A stretch of 64,000 nucleotides of DNA from Lepus europaeus (GCF_033115175.1 NC_084836.1:83976253-84040252); one strand, 5' to 3'. Positions 11,077-23,472 are shown, numbered from the stretch's first letter. Program-made: numbers and translations. The notes: generated by a model not told the origin, from the letters alone.

Positions 11077-11823
11077 GGGGGGCGGAGCCAAGATGGCGGA
11101 TAGTGAGGACGTGTGCCTTAGTTTGGGAAAATAAACTTTCATAAAAGTGGAATTACTGTAGCCTCAGGAAAAGACTCAAGAAAAAAACTGCAGAGGAAAC
11201 GCTTCCGGATCTCGTGGATGAGACACAGAGGACTTACAGGGAACCCACCGCGTGGAAAACCAACCGAGAGGAGCCGAGTGGCAGCGGCGAGAGAGGAGCC
11301 AGAGCCTCAGAATCTCGCCAGCGCGGGAACGGAGGAGGAGGGTAAGACAAAGACCTGAGAAGTCCGAGACATTGGGGGGAGGGGGAACAGAGGCCTCTCC
11401 CTTCACTCACCAAGCAAAACAAAGAACACTGCGAATTTACATATGTAAAGCTCAGCCAAACTCAGTATCTTTAGCGAAACTGGAGAACACATTGAGGGCT
11501 GCATAATCTCTGTGGATGGTCCCAGGGGTAGATCAAACGAATACTCACAAAGGCCAGATTTCAACTACACTCAACTCCACTCCCAACTGAGTCAAAAAAA
11601 AAAAAAAAAAGAGAGAGAGAGAGAGCGAGCCAGCAAGGAGCAAGTGAGTGAGAAATCTGGGAGAGTTGCTCTTTACACAGCCTTAAACCTGAAGAAACAA
11701 GCATAGCTCTCTGGCCACACCCATCACAGCCCCTAAGGCTCCAACAAAGCAGACAGCTCACTTAGAGGCATAGTATAACGAGAGAAAAAAACAAAAACAA
11801 AAACACCACAAATTATCTCTAAC
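11077..11823 (+). promoter_or_regulatory. L1 5' UTR with internal promoter and YY1-type motif
   Basis: L1 5' UTRs carry an internal RNA polymerase II promoter. Here the first bases hold CCAAGATGGCGGAT (11088-11101), matching the YY1 site that sets the start point in human L1. The region is CpG-richer than its surroundings, and a GA-rich tract lies at 11596-11632. A strong 5' splice site, GTAAGA, is at 11342-11347. No tandem monomers of the mouse type are visible. Confidence 0.75.
11342..11347 (+). promoter_or_regulatory. candidate cryptic 5' splice site in L1 5' UTR
   Basis: AGG/GTAAGA is a near-consensus donor. Aligning the 5' UTRs of the two L1 copies by eye puts it within a few bases of where the older copy jumps to ORF2 (1425/1426). 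Use of this site is inferred, not seen. Confidence 0.45.
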
Positions 11824-12864
11824 ATGCCAAGCAAGAAACATAGAAGCGGAGGTACCAAGGACAGGGAAGGCACTATGACGCCCCCAAGTGAACAAGACAC
11901 GCCAATGCAAGATTATGAAGATTATGAGATAGAAGAAATGAAAGATACAGATTTCAAAAAATTTATGATAAGAACATTAAGAAGTTCTCAAAAACAAATT
12001 CTTGAACTACAGAAATCCTTAATGGACAAGATAGAAAATCTCTCCCGTGAAAATGAAATATTAAGGAGGAATCAAAATGAAATGAAAAAACTAATGGAGC
12101 AGGAATTCGCGATACTGACAAAAAACCACAATGAAATGAAGAACACAATAGATCAAATGGCAAACACATTAGAGAGCCTTAAAAACAGAATGGGTGAAGC
12201 AGAAGAGAGAATATCGGAATTAGAAGACAGAGAACAGGAAAGGAAACAGTCAAATCAAAGAAAAGAAGAAGAAATCAGAAATCTAAAAAATACTGTCAGG
12301 AACCTACAGGATACTATTAAAAAACCTAACATTCGGGTTCTAGGAGTTCCTGAAGGCATGGAAAGGGAGAAAGGATTAGAAGGCCTTTTTAGTGAGATAC
12401 TAGCAGAAAATTTCCCAAGTTTGGAGAAGGACAGAGACATCCTAGTACAGGAAGCTCAGAGAACCCCTAATAAACATGATCAAAAGAGATCCTCACCACG
12501 ACACGTCGTAATCAAACTCACCACAGTGAAACACAAAGAAAAGATCCTAAAATGTGCAAGAGAGAAACGCCAGATTACTCTCAGAGGATCTCCAATTAGA
12601 CTTACAGCTGATTTCTCATCAGAAACCCTACAAGCCAGGAGAGAATGGCGAGATATAGCCCAGGTACTAAGAGAGAAAAACTGCCAGCCCAGAATATTAT
12701 ATCCTGCAAAGCTCTCATTTGTGAATGAAGGTGAAATTAAGACCTTTCACAGCAAACAGAAATTGAAAGAATTTGTCGCCACTCGTCCAGCCCTGCAAAA
12801 GATGCTTAAAGATGTGTTACATACAGAAACACAGAAACACGGTCACCAATATGAAAGAAGTTAA
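11824..12864 (+). CDS. ORF1: L1 ORF1 protein (RNA-binding chaperone), 346 aa
   Basis: ORF1p binds L1 RNA as a coiled-coil trimer and acts as a nucleic-acid chaperone in the cytoplasmic and nuclear ribonucleoprotein. The order fits the family. A charged N-terminus occupies residues 1-45. A long heptad-rich, Glu/Lys/Arg-rich coiled coil runs over about 48-165, with segments such as [15 protein letters not shown] and [10 protein letters not shown]. An RRM-like domain follows from about 168 ([10 protein letters not shown], then HVVIKL near 227-232). The C-terminal domain is at about 250-320 ([32 protein letters not shown]). Length is close to the 338 residues of human ORF1p. The start is the first ATG of an uninterrupted frame after the 5' UTR. 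No stop or frameshift is present. Confidence 0.95.
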   Translation: MPSKKHRSGGTKDREGTMTPPSEQDTPMQDYEDYEIEEMKDTDFKKFMIRTLRSSQKQILELQKSLMDKIENLSRENEILRRNQNEMKKLMEQEFAILTKNHNEMKNTIDQMANTLESLKNRMGEAEERISELEDREQERKQSNQRKEEEIRNLKNTVRNLQDTIKKPNIRVLGVPEGMEREKGLEGLFSEILAENFPSLEKDRDILVQEAQRTPNKHDQKRSSPRHVVIKLTTVKHKEKILKCAREKRQITLRGSPIRLTADFSSETLQARREWRDIAQVLREKNCQPRILYPAKLSFVNEGEIKTFHSKQKLKEFVATRPALQKMLKDVLHTETQKHGHQYERS

Positions 12865-12932
12865 AGGAAGGAAACCTCATAGCAAAAGATCACAGGAATC
12901 TCAAACCAGATATTAGAAAATATCTTTGGCAA

Positions 12933-15900
12933 ATGGCAGGGCAAAGTTACTCCTTCTCAATAGTCACATTGAATGTTAATGGCTTGAACTGTCCAGTTAA
13001 AAGACACCGATTGGCTGACTGGGTTAAGGAACAAAACCCATCCTTTTGCTGCTTACAAGAAACCCATCTATCCAACAATGATCCATACAAGCTGAGAGTG
13101 AAAGGCTGGAAAAAGATATACCACGCCAACAGAAATGAAAAGAGAGCGGGCGTAGCCATCTTAATATCGGACAACATAAACTTTACCACAAAAACTGTTA
13201 GGAGAGACAAAGAGGGGCACTATTTAATGATTAAGGGATCCATTCAACAGGAAGATATAACGATTATCAACATATATGCACCTAATCATAGGGCACCAGC
13301 TTATTTAAAAGACTTGTTAAGGGACTTAAAGGGAGACTTAGACCCCAATACAATAGTACTGGGGGACTTCAATACTCCACTCTCAGAGATAGACAGATCA
13401 ACAGGACAGAAGATCAACAAGGAGACAGTAGATTTAAATGACACTATAGCCCAAATGGATCTAACAGATATCTACAGAACATTTCATCCTACATCTAAGG
13501 ACTTTACATTCTTCTCAGCAGTACATGGAACCCTCTCTAGGATTGACCACATACTAGGCCATAAAGCAAGTCTCAGCAAATTCAAAAGAATTAGAATCAT
13601 ACCATGCAGCTTCTCAGACCACAAAGGAATGAAATTGGAAATTGGCAACTCAGGAATCCCTAGAGCACGTGCAAACACATGGAGATTGAACAACATGCTC
13701 CTGAATGAACAAAGGGTCATAGAAGAAATTAAAAGAGAAATCAAAAATTTTCTGGAAGTAAATGAGGATAACAGCACAACATACCAAAACCTATGGGATA
13801 CAACAAAAGCAGTGTTAAGAGGAAAGTTTATATCAATAGGTGCCTACATCAAGAAATTGGAAAGGCACCAAATAGATGAGCTTTCAAGTCATCTCAAGGA
13901 TCTAGAAAATCTGCAGCAAGCCAAACCCAAACCCAGTAGGAGAAGAGAAATAATTAAAATCAGAGAAGAAATCAACAGGATTGAATCCAAAAAAACATTA
14001 CAAAAAATCAGCCAAACGAGGAGCTGGTTTTTTGAAAAAATAAACAAAATTGACACCCCATTGGCCCAACTAACTAAAAAAAGAAGAGAAAAGACCCAAA
14101 TCAATAGGATCAGAGATGAAATGGGAAACGTAACAACAGACGCCACAGAAATAAAAAGAATCATCAGAAATTACTACAAGGACTTGTATGCCAGCAAACA
14201 GGGAAATCTATCAGAAATGGACAGATTCTTGGACACATACAACCTCCCTAAATTGAGCCAGGAAGACATAGAAAACCTAAACAGACCAATAACTGACACA
14301 GAAATTGAAACAGTAATAAAGGCCCTCCCAACAAAGAAAAGCCCAGGGCCAGATGGATTCACTGCTGAGTTCTACCAGGCATTTAGAGAAGAACTAACTC
14401 CAATTCTTCTCAAACTATTCAGAGCAATCGAAAAAGAGGGAATCCTCCCAAATTCTTTCTATGAAGCCACCATCACCTTAATCCCTAAGCCAGAAAGAGA
14501 CGCAACATTGAAAGAGAATTACAGACCAATATCCCTGATGAACATAGATGCAAAAATACTCAATAGAATTCTGGCCAATAGAATGCAACAACACATCAGA
14601 AAGATCATCCACCCAGACCAAGTGGGATTCATCCCCGGTATGCAGGGATGGTTCAACATTCGCAAAACAATCAACGTAATACACTACATTAACAGACTGC
14701 AGAAGAAAAACCATATGATTCTCTCAATAGACGCAGAGAAAGCATTTGATAAAATACAACACCCTTTCATGATGAAAACTCTAAGCAAACTGGGTATGGA
14801 AGGAACATTCCTCAATACAATCAAAGCAATATATGAAAAACCCACGGCCAACATCCTATTGAATGGGGAAAAGTTGGAAGCATTTCCACTGAAATCTGGT
14901 ACCAGACAGGGATGCCCTCTCTCACCACTGCTATTCAATATAGTTCTGGAAGTTTTGGCCAGAGCTATTAGGCAAGAAAAAGAAATTAAAGGGATACAAA
15001 TCGGGAAGGACGAACTCAAACTATCCCTCTTTGCAGATGATATGATTCTTTATTTAGGGGACCCAAAGAACTCTACTAAGAGACTGCTGGAACTCATCAA
15101 AGAGTTTGGCAAAGTAGCAGGATATAAAATCAATCCACAAAAATCAACAGCCTTTGTATACACAGGCAATGCCACGGCTGAGGAAGAACTTCTAAAATCA
15201 ATCCCATTCACAATAGCTACAAAAACAATCAAATATCTTGGAATAAACTTAACCAAAGACGTTAAAGATCTCTACGATGAAAACTACAAAACCTTAAAGA
15301 AAGAAATAGAAGAGGATACCAAAAAATGGAGAAATCTTCCATGCTCATGGATTGGAAGAATCAATATCATCAAAATGTCTATTCTCCCAAAAGCAATTTA
15401 TACATTCAATGCAATACCCATTAAGATCCCGAAGACCTTCTTCTCAGACCTAGAAAAAACGATGCTGAAATTCATATGGAGACACAGAAGACCTCGAATA
15501 GCCAAAGCAATCCTGTACAACAAAAACAAAGCCGGAGGCATCACAATACCTGATTTCAGGACATACTACAGGGCAGTTGTTATCAAAACAGCATGGTACT
15601 GGTACAGAAACAGATGGATAGACCAATGGAACAGAATAGAAACACCAGAAATCAATCCAAACATCTACAGCCAACTTATATTTGACCAAAGATCCAAATC
15701 TAATCCCTGGAATAAGGACAGTCTATTCAATAAATGGTGCTGGGAAAATTGGATTTCCACGTGCAGAAGCTTGAAGCAAGACCCATACCTATCACCTTAC
15801 ACAAAAATCCACTCAACATGGATTAAAGACTTAAATCTACGACCCGAAACCATCAAATTATTAGAGAGCATTGGAGAAACCCTGCAAGATATAGGCACAG

Positions 15901-16757
15901 GCAAAGACTTCCTGGAAAATACTCCAACAGCACAGGCAGTCAAAACCAAAATTAACATTTGGGATTGCATCAAATTGAGAAGTTTCTGTACTTCAAAAGA
16001 AACAGTCAGGAAAGTGAAGAGGCAACCAACAGAATGGGAAAAAATATTCGCAAACTATACTACAGATAAAGGATTGATAACCAGAATCTACAAAGAAATC
16101 AAGAAAATCCACAACAACAAAACAAACAACCCACTAAAGAGATGGGCCAAGGACCTCAACAGACATTTTTCGAAAGAGGAAATCCAAATGGCCAACAGAC
16201 ACATGAAAAAATGTTCAAGATCACTAGCAATCAGAGAAATGCAAATCAAAACCACAATGAGGTTCCACCTCACCCCGGTGAGAATGGCTCACATTCAGAA
16301 ATCTACCAACAACAGATGCTGGAGAGGATGTGGGGAAAAAGGGACACTAACCCACTGTTGGTGGGAATGCAAACTGGTTAAGCCACTATGGAAGTCTGTC
16401 TGGAGATTCCTCAGAAACCTGAACATAACCCTACCATACAACCCAGCCATCCCACTCCTTGGAATTTACCCAAAGGAAATTAATTTGGCTAATAAAAAAG
16501 CCATCTGCACATTAATGTTTATTGCAGCTCAATTCACAATAGCTAAGACCTGGAACCAACCCAAATGCCCATCAACAGTAGACTGGATAAAGAAATTATG
16601 GGACATGTACTCCATAGAATACTATACAGCAGTAAGAAACAACGAAACCCAGTCATTTGCAACAAGATGGAGCAATCTGGAAAACATCATGCTGAGTGAA
16701 TTAAGCCAGACCCAAAGAGAAAAATATCATTTGTTTTCCCTGATCGGTGACAACTGA
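12933..16757 (+). CDS. ORF2: L1 ORF2 protein (endonuclease and reverse transcriptase), 1274 aa
   Basis: ORF2p nicks target DNA and copies L1 RNA at the nick. The apurinic-type endonuclease (about 1-239) keeps N14, E43, D145, N147, D205, D229 and H230, the same numbering as human ORF2p. The reverse transcriptase has the [10 protein letters not shown] motif and the catalytic FADD at residues 700-703. The C-terminal cysteine-rich motif is CX3CX7HX4C at C1129, C1133, H1141 and C1146. Length is one residue short of human (1275). The frame is uninterrupted and begins 68 nt after the ORF1 stop, so translation presumably relies on the unconventional re-initiation known for L1. I see no disabling change. 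Confidence 0.96.
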   Translation: MAGQSYSFSIVTLNVNGLNCPVKRHRLADWVKEQNPSFCCLQETHLSNNDPYKLRVKGWKKIYHANRNEKRAGVAILISDNINFTTKTVRRDKEGHYLMIKGSIQQEDITIINIYAPNHRAPAYLKDLLRDLKGDLDPNTIVLGDFNTPLSEIDRSTGQKINKETVDLNDTIAQMDLTDIYRTFHPTSKDFTFFSAVHGTLSRIDHILGHKASLSKFKRIRIIPCSFSDHKGMKLEIGNSGIPRARANTWRLNNMLLNEQRVIEEIKREIKNFLEVNEDNSTTYQNLWDTTKAVLRGKFISIGAYIKKLERHQIDELSSHLKDLENLQQAKPKPSRRREIIKIREEINRIESKKTLQKISQTRSWFFEKINKIDTPLAQLTKKRREKTQINRIRDEMGNVTTDATEIKRIIRNYYKDLYASKQGNLSEMDRFLDTYNLPKLSQEDIENLNRPITDTEIETVIKALPTKKSPGPDGFTAEFYQAFREELTPILLKLFRAIEKEGILPNSFYEATITLIPKPERDATLKENYRPISLMNIDAKILNRILANRMQQHIRKIIHPDQVGFIPGMQGWFNIRKTINVIHYINRLQKKNHMILSIDAEKAFDKIQHPFMMKTLSKLGMEGTFLNTIKAIYEKPTANILLNGEKLEAFPLKSGTRQGCPLSPLLFNIVLEVLARAIRQEKEIKGIQIGKDELKLSLFADDMILYLGDPKNSTKRLLELIKEFGKVAGYKINPQKSTAFVYTGNATAEEELLKSIPFTIATKTIKYLGINLTKDVKDLYDENYKTLKKEIEEDTKKWRNLPCSWIGRINIIKMSILPKAIYTFNAIPIKIPKTFFSDLEKTMLKFIWRHRRPRIAKAILYNKNKAGGITIPDFRTYYRAVVIKTAWYWYRNRWIDQWNRIETPEINPNIYSQLIFDQRSKSNPWNKDSLFNKWCWENWISTCRSLKQDPYLSPYTKIHSTWIKDLNLRPETIKLLESIGETLQDIGTGKDFLENTPTAQAVKTKINIWDCIKLRSFCTSKETVRKVKRQPTEWEKIFANYTTDKGLITRIYKEIKKIHNNKTNNPLKRWAKDLNRHFSKEEIQMANRHMKKCSRSLAIREMQIKTTMRFHLTPVRMAHIQKSTNNRCWRGCGEKGTLTHCWWECKLVKPLWKSVWRFLRNLNITLPYNPAIPLLGIYPKEINLANKKAICTLMFIAAQFTIAKTWNQPKCPSTVDWIKKLWDMYSIEYYTAVRNNETQSFATRWSNLENIMLSELSQTQREKYHLFSLIGDN

Positions 16758-18201
16758 GTGCCAAAGGGGAAACCTGTTAAGTGAAATGGACACTATAAGC
16801 AACAATGAACTGATCAGCTCCTGTCCTGACTTTAGATGTACAATGTAATACTTTATCCATTTTAGTATTTGTTGTTATTGTTGTTGTTCTAGTACTATTG
16901 GTTGAACTCAGTAATTAACACACAATTATTCTTAGGTGTTTAAATTTTAACTGAAAAGTGATCCCTGTTAAATCTAAGAGTGGAAAAAGAGAGGGAGGAG
17001 ATGAACAATTTGGAACATGCTCAATCGGACTGGCCGCAAATGGTGGAGTTAGAAACGTGCCAGGGGATTCCAACACAATTCCATCAAGATGGCATGTACC
17101 AATGCCATCGCACTAGTCCAAGTGACCAATTTCAGCTCACAATTGATAGCTCTGATAGGTCTAAGACTCAAAGAGATCACACAAACAAGACAAGTATCTG
17201 CTAATACTAACTGATAGAAACAAAAAGGGAGAGAAAGATCCAACATGGGAAGTGGGATACACAGCAGACTCATAGGATGGCAGATGTCCTAAACAACACT
17301 CTGGCCTCAGAATCAGCCCTCAAGGCATTCAGATCTGGCTGAAGAGCCCATGAGAGTATAGCAGGCATGGAAAGCCAAGATATCATGGAAAAAAAAAAAA
17401 AAAAAAGACCTAAATGAATGATCTCTGTGAGTGAGATCCCAGTGGAAAGAACGGGGCCATCAAAGAAGGAGGTACCCTTCTCCGAAGGGAGGAGAGAACC
17501 TCCACTTTGACTATGACCCTATCGGAATAAGATCAAAGTCAGCGAACTCTAAAGGCTTCCATAGCCCTGGCAACTCATGACTAGAGCCTAGGGAGATTAC
17601 TGACGCCATGAACAGGAGTGTCAAATTGTTAAATCAGCAACAGGAGTCACTGTGTACTTACACCCCATGTGGGATCTGTCCCTAATGTGTCGTCTAAAGC
17701 CAAGTGATGCTATGACTGGTACTGAAACGGTATTTTTATACTTTGCGTTTCTGTGTGGGCGCAGACTGATGAGGTCTTTGCTAATTATATACTGAAGTGA
17801 TCTTCTGTATATAAAGAGAATTGGAAATGAAAAAAAAAAAAAAAACAACCTGGTGTTAAAATGGAAATGGCATAGAAAATTAATTAATTTGGAAAAAAAA
17901 ATTATGTAGGATCTCTGTCTTTAATGTGCTGTACATTGCTATTTAATGCTATAATTAGTAATCCAATGGTAGTTTTTTCACTTGATGTTGCTATATGGGC
18001 AAAAAGTTGAAATCTTTACCTAATATATACTAAACTGATCTTCTGTATACAAAGAGAATTGAAAATGAATCTTTACATGAATGGAAGGGGAAAGGGAGCG
18101 GGAAAGGGGAGGGTAGCGGGCGGGAGGGAAGTTATGGGAGGGGGGAAGCCATTGTAACCCATAAGCTATACTTTGGAAATTTATATTCATTAAATAAAAG
18201 T

Positions 18202-18208
<7 letters not shown>
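16758..18208 (+). other. 3' UTR of young L1, with internal duplication and G-rich tract
   Basis: Two diverged copies of one block occur in tandem: about 17665-17832 and 17905-18070. Both contain a GGATCTSTSYCTTTAATGTG-like start and a GATCTTCTGTATA.AAAGAGAATTG end. An internal A15 run at 17829-17843 separates them, as if two L1 tails were joined. A polypurine G-rich stretch with several GGG/GGGG runs is at 18086-18149, a feature shared by mammalian L1 3' UTRs. The signal AATAAA is at 18193-18198. Confidence 0.8.

Positions 18209-18251
<43 letters not shown>
18209..18251 (+). repeat. uninterrupted 43-nt poly-A tail of young L1
   Basis: Pure A run directly before the 3' target-site copy. The last A may belong to the target site. 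Long pure tails shorten and mutate with time. Confidence 0.95.
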
Positions 18252-18253
<2 letters not shown>

Positions 18254-18264
18254 ATTCAAGATTG

Positions 18265-18556
18265 ATACTCAAATATCAATTTTATTTTTATATATGTGCA
18301 ATGAACAAAATAAAATTATATTTACAATAATAATTGCATTTATAATAGCATCAAAAGGAATAAAATATGTAGGAACAAATTTTAAAAACTAACTGTAAGA
18401 CCTTTGGATTGAAAACTGCAAATATTGTTAAGAGGAAATAAAGACCTAAATAAAAGGGAAAAAAGACCTAATGATCATGGACTGGAAGACTTACATGGAA
18501 ATACACCTCAAACTGATTTTCAGATTCCATTAAGTTCCTACCAGAATTCCAGCCAC
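18265..18556 (+). mobile_element. ancient L1 fragment, part 3
   Basis: Resumes the ancient ORF2 sequence interrupted at 11076 (near 18290 to 18540 the plus strand resembles the post-RT region, with stops). It is then split again by a SINE. Confidence 0.7.
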
Positions 18557-18853
18557 CGTGGCAGGCTGAGCAGCCAGGACACTGCTTGGGGTACCTGCAT
18601 CCCATAATGGAAGAGCCAGGATTGAGTCGGCGCTCTCTTCCTAATTTCAGTTTCCTGAGAATGCACATCCTGGGAGGCCACAGATGACAGCTCATATAAT
18701 TGAGTCCTGCTGCCAACCCGGAGTACCTGGATTGAGAACTGGATTCAACCTGGCCCAGCCCTGGCATTTGCAAACATTTGGGAAGAAGTGAACTAGTGGA
18801 TGGAAGGCCTCTTTCTGCCTTTCAAATAAATAAAAATAAATTATTTTTAAAAA
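18557..18853 (+). mobile_element. older C-type SINE nested in ancient L1
   Basis: Diverged plus-strand copy with recognisable body (ATGCACATCCTGGGAGGC, TTGCAAACATTTGGGAAG) and an AAATAAATAAAAATAAATT tail. The head is degraded. Confidence 0.75.
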
Positions 18854-18899
18854 CCATAAAGGCATTTTGTGATTTAACATTATCTACAAGGCATTTTTC

Positions 18900-19413
18900 T
18901 TTCTTTCTTTTTTTTTGAATGTTAAACTTTTATTTAATGAATATAAATTTCCAAAGTACAGCTTATGGGTTACAATGGCTTCCCCCCTCCCATAACTTCC
19001 CTCCCATCCGCAACCCTCCCCTTTCCTGCTCCCTCTCCCCTTTCATTCACTTCAAGATTCATTTTCAATTCTCTTTATATACAGAAGATCAGTTTAGTAT
19101 ATATTAGGTAAAGATTTCAACAGTTTGCCCCCATATAGCAACACAAAGTGAAAAAAATACTGTTGGAGTACTAGTCATAGCACTAAATAACAGTGTACAG
19201 CACATTAAAGACAGAGATCCTACATAATATTTTTTTAAAAAATTAATTAATTTTCTATGCCATTTCCAATTTAACACCAGGGTTTTTTTTTTTTTTCATT
19301 TCCAATTATCTTCATATACAGAAGATCGATTCAGTATATAACTAGTAAAGATCTCATCAGTTTGTACCCACACAGAAACACAAAGTGTAAAAATACTGTT
19401 TCAGTACTAGTTA
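18900..19413 (-). mobile_element. 5'-truncated L1 3' end, minus orientation
   Basis: Reverse complement of the last 480 bases or so of the young L1 3' UTR, preceded by a T-rich (TTTC)n/T-run representing its tail. It includes the C-rich strand of the G tract (18983-19042) and the inner T-run (19285-19299). With the young L1 it forms a large inverted repeat. Target-site copies are not clear. Confidence 0.88.
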
Positions 19414-19445
19414 TTTCCTCATCTAACACCTACAAGATTCCCGTT

Positions 19446-19468
19446 GTCATCATCGTCGTCGTCGTAGT
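19446..19468 (+). repeat. short (CAT/CGT)n microsatellite
   Basis: Trinucleotide run TCATCATCGTCGTCGTCGTA. Confidence 0.8.
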
Positions 19469-19475
19469 CTTGTTT

Positions 19476-19592
19476 TCTTACAGCTGAGGTGGCTGAGACA
19501 CAGCAAGGCTAAGCACCCTTCCCAAGGTCGCACAGCTGATAAGTGACAGGCCAGGATTCGAACCCTAGATGTCTGACTGTAGGCCTCCAAGA
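19476..19592 (-). mobile_element. MIR element
   Basis: Carries the MIR core in reverse: GCTGAGGTGGCTGAGACAC, CCCAAGGTCGCACAGCTGAT and CAGGATTCGAACCCTAGATG. Ancient mammalian tRNA-derived SINE. Confidence 0.85.
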
Positions 19593-22500
19593 GTTCACAA
19601 CCTGAACAGCTACCAAGAAAGCTCAGACAACAGGCCACTCTCTCCCTAGTACCGTTAATTAAGAGAGGGCAAACCGAGTCAGTGCCCAGGCAGAACAGAG
19701 TTTTGCCACCACCCCTGTCTGCACACAGGAAGCTGGGAAATATTGCTGTCATAGTTTGGGCCCTATCAACACTATACTCTGAAACAAAGACTTAGACACA
19801 AGTACTTTGCTTGCGAGGTGCTCCCAAAGTACAGAAGTGGATGGGGAAAATGAGAAAGGAAGAGGAGAAAAGGCAGGTTTACTGCTCACAGCCCCTGGGG
19901 CTCAGCCCACAGAGACCCTCTGAAGAGCCCTGGGACACAGCTCGGATTATTCCAGCTGCGGAAGAGGAGAGTGTGGCATCTATCCACTGCATTCCATCGT
20001 CACTGGCCAAGGGCTGTCCCAAGGCAGTTGCTCCCGCATCTCTGTGTGGTGACCACTCCATCGTCCTGCAGCTTAAGGGAGGAAAGGATAGAGAGGCCCA
20101 TATCCACTCGCAGCACGCCCGTGCCCGCCATGGCTGTGATGAGAGTAGACACATTCAGGGAGGGAGCTTGGGGCATCACAAACACTTGAGACAGGAAACC
20201 TTACTCTAAGTGGACTATCTAAACTCCTTATCCCTAAAAGTAGCAGGAGAAACAGATTGGGGAATCAATTTGGTGGTCCCTTGACTTTTGTCTTTCATTT
20301 GTTTCTCCATAAAGCTACCAACAGGAGCCCTAAAATCAATACCATTTAAAAATGGGGGCCAGCGCTGTGCTGGATATTTCTGCCAATCCTCATGCCAGAT
20401 GCAGGCTTTCTTAAGCCAGAGCTTACACCTGTCTGCATTGGCTTGGATCAGCCACTGCATCTCACGGGCTCTGTGTCCCTTCCCTGTCACCTTCTCTGTC
20501 ACGAGTGCTATCCGATCAACTCATGGGAACGTTGTACTCAGAAGCAGGGAAGACAAGTTGACGGCTGCCACACGTGAAACCATTCCTAATCTCAATCATA
20601 CAAGACAACTATTCTTTTGCCCGTGAACTTGCGAACTGGGAATTGCTCAGTGAAGACTGCTCACCATGGCTCCCTGCGGCTTCCACGGGGGCCATCCAAG
20701 GCTGCAGGCTGGCATGTTCTGCAGCCTTCGTGCCTCACGTGACTGTGTCCATGACGTGTGGTCAACACCAGCAGTCAACTTGGACCTCAGCTAAACTTGT
20801 GGCCAGAACAACCTTGGGGTCTTCCCACGTGGCTGCTGGCAGGATCCCAAAATCAAGGGTACCAAGACGGACAGAATGAGTAGTAGTGTCCTTTTGACTT
20901 AACCTTGCAAGGTCTGTTGTAGTCATAGGCATGTGCCCTGTGCCGAAGGAAGAATAAACTCACCTCTAGATGGAGAAGAGGCTGTGGCACTGCAAGGAAA
21001 CCAGGGGACTTGGGTCATGCTGATGGTGCCATGTTTGGAAACTACAATCTGTCCTAGAAGGCATGAGGTTTGGAGAGGCTACTCCCACCCACTCCCTAGG
21101 TGTGTGTGCATTTCTCCTTTAACTTACCCACACTTATGGGCTCCCTATAGCTTAGAGTCTAACCTTGCAAAAGACCCCTTATCTCCCCACATCCCAGGCT
21201 GTGGGACACCTTGGGAGACGTCAGGCTTTATTTAGTACTTTTTAATGAAATCTGCAGAGCTCCGAGGGTTATAAATCATGTGCCAAAAGTTTCGGCTTTG
21301 CACTTAATGGCAAAGCTAAGACAAAATGCCTGCCTCTTGGGTTTCCAGCAAGTTATTAACTTGCGTTAGAAATATTACCACTCAGCAGTTTCCAAACTTT
21401 TCTCTCTAATAACCCTTTCTTTCTGTTAGTACAGTTTATAGATTACCCCCTCTTTTTTTTTTTTTTTCAAAAGGAAAAATCCAAACTATCATCCTCTGAG
21501 TGCGCTGAAGTACTTACATTTTTTTCCAACAATCGTCTGTTTGTCGTTCTTTCCTCCAATCAAGGCTGCTCAATCCCTTTTTCCTGACTCACATGTTTGG
21601 GTTTTTGTGCCTGTTAACTGAGCATGGATTGCATGGTCCCATGGCAGCAAGTTCACCAGTTAGGAATTCATTTGGCTGCAAGTAATCAAACTCACAGTAG
21701 CTTTAACACATGGGGACTCAACCATGCACACAAAGCTCCTGCTTCCGGAAGTAACAGACCAGCATCTTGTATACCAACCTTCTCACCAAGGAGAACCAGA
21801 AAAGCTGGACAAAACGTACGAGATAGGTTTGAGCCATTGGAGAACTACCAAAGTGTTGCAGGCTTGAAGAGCCAGAGAGGAGAAAAGCAGTGAGCTGAGT
21901 CCCACTGGATTAGAGAAAGTGCCGACCAACCCATCCTAAGGGCCCAGAGCCCAGGAGGACAGATGCTGTTCTGGGCACTGTAACTGCTGGGGGTTGAGGT
22001 GTTCCCAGGAGAGGGGCTTGGGGGGCAGGTGTGTGCTTAGGGAGTTTCAAAGCAGTGATCAGTTACCAAGTAGTGAAGCGGCATTTTCACGTTTTTACAA
22101 CAGGTGTCCATGTATCTTGGAGAAGTGAACTGCCAGCCACTAAAACCACCCATCACCACATCCGGGCACATCCCAGTCAGTGTCATCTTTAGACCAGGTG
22201 CCGAGCTCCAACAGGTTTCTGAGCGGATTTGATCAGATCAGGCGTAGATGAGAAAACGGCGCTGGCACTCAGAGGGCAGCGTCAAGAGCTTGAGCGAGAT
22301 CTAGACGGCAACCTCAGCCTCCTGTTCATCGGTGGTGGAGCAAGTGCGTGTTACACAGAGCCTGCTAGTGCATAACGTGGGTAGTGTCATCCACGGGAGG
22401 CTTTAGGGAGATGGAGAAGCTTCCCGAACCTGCCCACGATCCCCAGTTCTCTGCCAGACTCCGCGCTTCCTTCCCAACAGGGGTGGGGAATGTCCAGCAG

Positions 22501-23472
22501 GTGGGCCTTCTGAGGCCCACAGAACCATGTTGCCTGCCTCTGCCAAGGCACCCACACGCAGGTCTCTGTTCTCCATGCCCCCTGGGTCCTTGGGAAATGG
22601 GATCCCAATGGAAAGAGTGAAACAGCAGCCAGGCCTGGGCAACCCAAGGTGTGGGGTCTGCCTGGTAGAACCAGGTGCCACAAAGGCATAGGGCACCTGC
22701 TCAAGCCCTGTGGGCACTAGGAGGCTGGCACCTCCGAACACTTGATAGCCCCCCCCCACTGCTTAATTGGGGGCTGCACTGGGTGCCAACTTAGGAGCAC
22801 CTCTTCAATCACACATTTGTTTTTGAGAGTAATTGTGTTTCAAAATGGACGAGAATTTCTGAAACTTGGAAAGCGGCAGCAAATCACCACTGATAACCAG
22901 CTTCCCTTTAAAAAAAAAAAAAAAGGAAAAATTCCCATCTCAAAGTATTTTTATATTCCCCATTATATTTTGGTTTGACCTTTAAGTAAAGACCTTTCTT
23001 AACCCACCAGCCACTTTCTTCAGCTTCCCAACCTATGAAAATGTTCCCTCTCCGTTGAGTTCCAAGGCATTGAGCAAATGTTTGCCTAACCTTTGCTGCA
23101 AGCATAATCGCACCTTTTAATAAAATACACCCAAAAGGCTGCACTACAGGTTCTTCAGAGCTCCGAGTCGTGTTCCTACCAGGAAGTAGAGGAATTAAAG
23201 GACTGTCTTGTTTGAACAGCCAGCGCTGCCGTGGCGAATCTGGAAGCCACGCGTGGCTGGCAGTGGTACGGATCTTTGAACAGGTAATAGAGACACACAT
23301 CTCCATCTTCCTGCGGGGAGCTCTGCCCACAGGCGGTTGGGAGTGGATGCCACTCTGAAGTGGGAATGGCCTGGGATAAACCTGAGCTTCTGGGAGGAGG
23401 AGTGTTCCATTTAGGCTTTTGATCTTTTATTTGGGAGGGGAAGGATGGGAGCCTTTGGCCACTGCGCCTTCT
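19593..23472. other. intergenic sequence, no gene recognised
   Basis: About 3.9 kb without a recognised exon, RNA gene or confident repeat. Open frames here are short, overlap one another on both strands and show no domain or splice context. Small features are poly-T at 21451-21468, C9 at 22748-22756 and poly-A at 22910-22924. The stretch 21240-21370 has low G+C and a unique look and may be conserved non-coding DNA. Confidence 0.55.

Larger units (their letters stand above)
11077..18250 (+). mobile_element. L1: young full-length LINE-1 with both ORFs intact
   Basis: This 7.17-kb non-LTR retrotransposon comprises a 747-nt 5' UTR, ORF1 (11824-12864), a 68-nt spacer, ORF2 (12933-16757), a 3' UTR of about 1.45 kb, AATAAA at 18193-18198 and an uninterrupted A run from 18209. 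It is bounded by the direct repeat AGAATTCAAGATTG (11063-11076 and 18251-18264), proving insertion by target-primed reverse transcription into an older L1. Full length, two open frames, identical flanking repeats and a pure A tail all argue for a recent insertion that may still be competent. I cannot tell from one sequence whether it is fixed in the species. ORF1 and ORF2 are translated from one bicistronic RNA and act in cis as a ribonucleoprotein. Confidence 0.97.

Noticed and set aside
20215-20502. 95-codon minus-strand frame that at first looked like an old retroelement protein
   Set aside because: No motif of gag, pol or any family could be identified and there are no flanking repeats.
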